Source: Gallionellaceae bacterium (GTDB lineage Bacteria; Pseudomonadota; Gammaproteobacteria; Burkholderiales; Gallionellaceae). Taken from it: DNA of 6,389 nucleotides. Of the stretch, positions 5,701 through 6,389 are shown one piece after another. The stretch covers positions 1-6,389 of the forward strand of contig JAUSKS010000097.1 in NCBI GenBank assembly GCA_030646595.1, read 5' to 3'. Within the stretch, counting starts at the first letter, position 1; every line of letters starts with the position of its first letter. The notes under the pieces were generated by a model, which worked only from the letters and a program-made list of their open reading frames with translations, searched no databases and was not told the DNA's origin. Position numbers and translations under genes: made by a program.

Positions 5701-6264
5701 TTATTTTTTAATAGCAACTTTATTGACCACGTTACTCACGCCTTCCACACTCCGTGCAGTAGCGATGGCACGATCAATTTGCGCCTGATCATTCGCAAAT
5801 CCGCTCAACTGCACTTCGCCTTTATGGGTCACCACTGAAATATCACTGCTTTTGATATTAGGATTAGCCAGCAAAGCTGATTTGACTTTGGTGGTGATGA
5901 TGCTGTCGTCAATTTTATCGCCCACGGTCGCGCTTCCTTCTTTCAGCGTGACATTATTTTTTACGCTTGTAACACCTTCCACGGCCCGTGCAATTTCAGT
6001 TGCGGTATAAACCTGCGCCGGACTGTCCACAAATCCGCTCAGCAGGACTTCACCCTTATGCGTTTCAACCTTGAAATCAAAACTCTTGATCGTGCTATCC
6101 GCCATTAATGCTGATTTAACTTTGGCGGTAATCACACTGTCATCGATCTCTTTTCCAACCGATGTGCTGGGAGTGGCAGCCTCATTTTTTGATTGACGGT
6201 TATCACAACCAGCAAGCAAGGCAGCCACAGCACTTAACATTAATACCGCATGATGAATTTTCAT
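5701..6264 (-). CDS. Lipoprotein with two BON domains (OsmY-like)
   Basis: The 187-residue product has a lipobox L-L-A-G-C (Cys20) followed by Asp and Asn at +2 and +3. In enterobacteria, Asp at +2 marks lipoproteins kept in the inner membrane, so its location may differ from the other lipoproteins here. After a short Ser/Thr/Asn-rich linker, two BON domains (about 39-108 and 117-185) follow. They are close duplicates: each begins V-G-x-x-I-D-D-S-x-I-T-x-K-V-K-S-A-L and contains T-H-K-G-E-V-x-L-S-G-F, and each ends with E-G-V-x-x-V-x-N-x-V. BON domains in OsmY and similar proteins are thought to bind phospholipid and stabilise membranes under osmotic or envelope stress. GGAGAG lies 4 bases before the ATG at 6264. 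It leads a three-gene unit with the SlyB-like and M48 genes, which start 6 bases after its end and 29 bases further on. Confidence 0.95.
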   Translation of the reverse strand: MKIHHAVLMLSAVAALLAGCDNRQSKNEAATPSTSVGKEIDDSVITAKVKSALMADSTIKSFDFKVETHKGEVLLSGFVDSPAQVYTATEIARAVEGVTSVKNNVTLKEGSATVGDKIDDSIITTKVKSALLANPNIKSSDISVVTHKGEVQLSGFANDQAQIDRAIATARSVEGVSNVVNKVAIKK

Positions 6265-6296
6265 AAAGCTCTCCAGTTTAAAATAAATACGTATTC

Positions 6297-6325
6297 ATTA
6301 TCAGTAGTGTCCGGTTAACTTACAA
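6297..6325 (-). promoter_or_regulatory. Promoter-like -35/-10 pair upstream of the BON gene
   Basis: On the minus strand TTGTAA (6320-6325) and GATAAT (6297-6302) are separated by exactly 17 bases, matching four and five of six consensus sigma-70 positions. The -10 lies 32 bases before the ATG at 6264. The -35 falls in the sequence that resembles an insertion-sequence end. This is the best promoter candidate in the window and would drive the BON, SlyB-like and M48 genes. Confidence 0.5.
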
Positions 6326-6389
6326 ATTTCCGAGCCAAGATTGAGAATTGGCGCGGCTTGCAAGGCAATTTATTTTGGTGCCGATTTGA
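6304..6389. mobile_element. Possible insertion-sequence end at the right edge
   Basis: From about 6304 the sequence reads GTAGTGTCCGGTTAACT, which resembles from memory the terminal inverted repeat of some insertion sequences (TGTCCGGTTAA type, perhaps IS4-related). It lies in 125 bases that contain no recognisable gene and run to the window edge. No transposase, second inverted repeat or target duplication is visible here, so this is only a suggestion. If it is wrong, the stretch is ordinary upstream DNA of the BON gene. Confidence 0.3.

Overview
The window is a compact block of bacterial DNA from a diderm (Gram-negative) organism. All nine supported genes lie on the minus strand, so transcription runs from high to low coordinates. 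The protein families and the sub-50% GC feel of the sequence (judged by eye) suggest a betaproteobacterium, perhaps Nitrosomonadales-like. The useful clues are an OmpA lipoprotein with the G-Y-x-x-D-S-x-G and C-W-R-T-G-Y-W segment, tandem DUF4398 lipoproteins and a SlyB-like tail. The assignment is inference, since no marker gene is present.

Layout in transcription order. (1) At the right edge (about 6304-6389) lies non-coding DNA that resembles an insertion-sequence end; a promoter-like -35/-10 pair straddles its boundary. (2) A tight three-gene unit follows: a two-BON-domain lipoprotein (5701-6264), a small SlyB-like lipoprotein (5377-5694) and an M48 zinc metalloprotease lipoprotein (4535-5347). 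(3) A solitary CHASE3 membrane sensor without an output domain (3630-4394) sits between two intergenic gaps; the upstream gap carries a 9-bp direct repeat with a 20-bp period. (4) A four-gene unit follows: CsbD-family stress protein (3310-3525), a secreted Ala/Lys/Glu-rich protein with three C-x10-C repeats (2667-3245), a DUF4398 lipoprotein (2233-2622) and a DUF4398/coiled-coil/OmpA lipoprotein (1236-2210). It closes with a strong intrinsic terminator (1183-1208). (5) Beyond the terminator is a lipoprotein with two tandem OmpA domains (45-1085).

Six of the nine products carry a lipobox, one more has a cleavable signal peptide and one is a membrane protein; only the CsbD protein looks cytoplasmic. 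Taken together the locus reads as a cell-envelope maintenance or stress module: peptidoglycan anchoring (OmpA domains), periplasmic spacers (DUF4398 and coiled coil), membrane-associated BON domains, proteolytic quality control (M48) and a general stress protein. This joint role is inferred from family membership and gene order; no regulator in the window proves it.

No RNA gene, CRISPR array, complete mobile element or gene-free stretch above 300 bases was seen. The most noteworthy points are the altered peptidoglycan-binding site in the second OmpA domain, the triplicated C-x10-C protein, the output-less CHASE3 sensor, and the possible hybrid promoter at the presumed insertion-sequence end.
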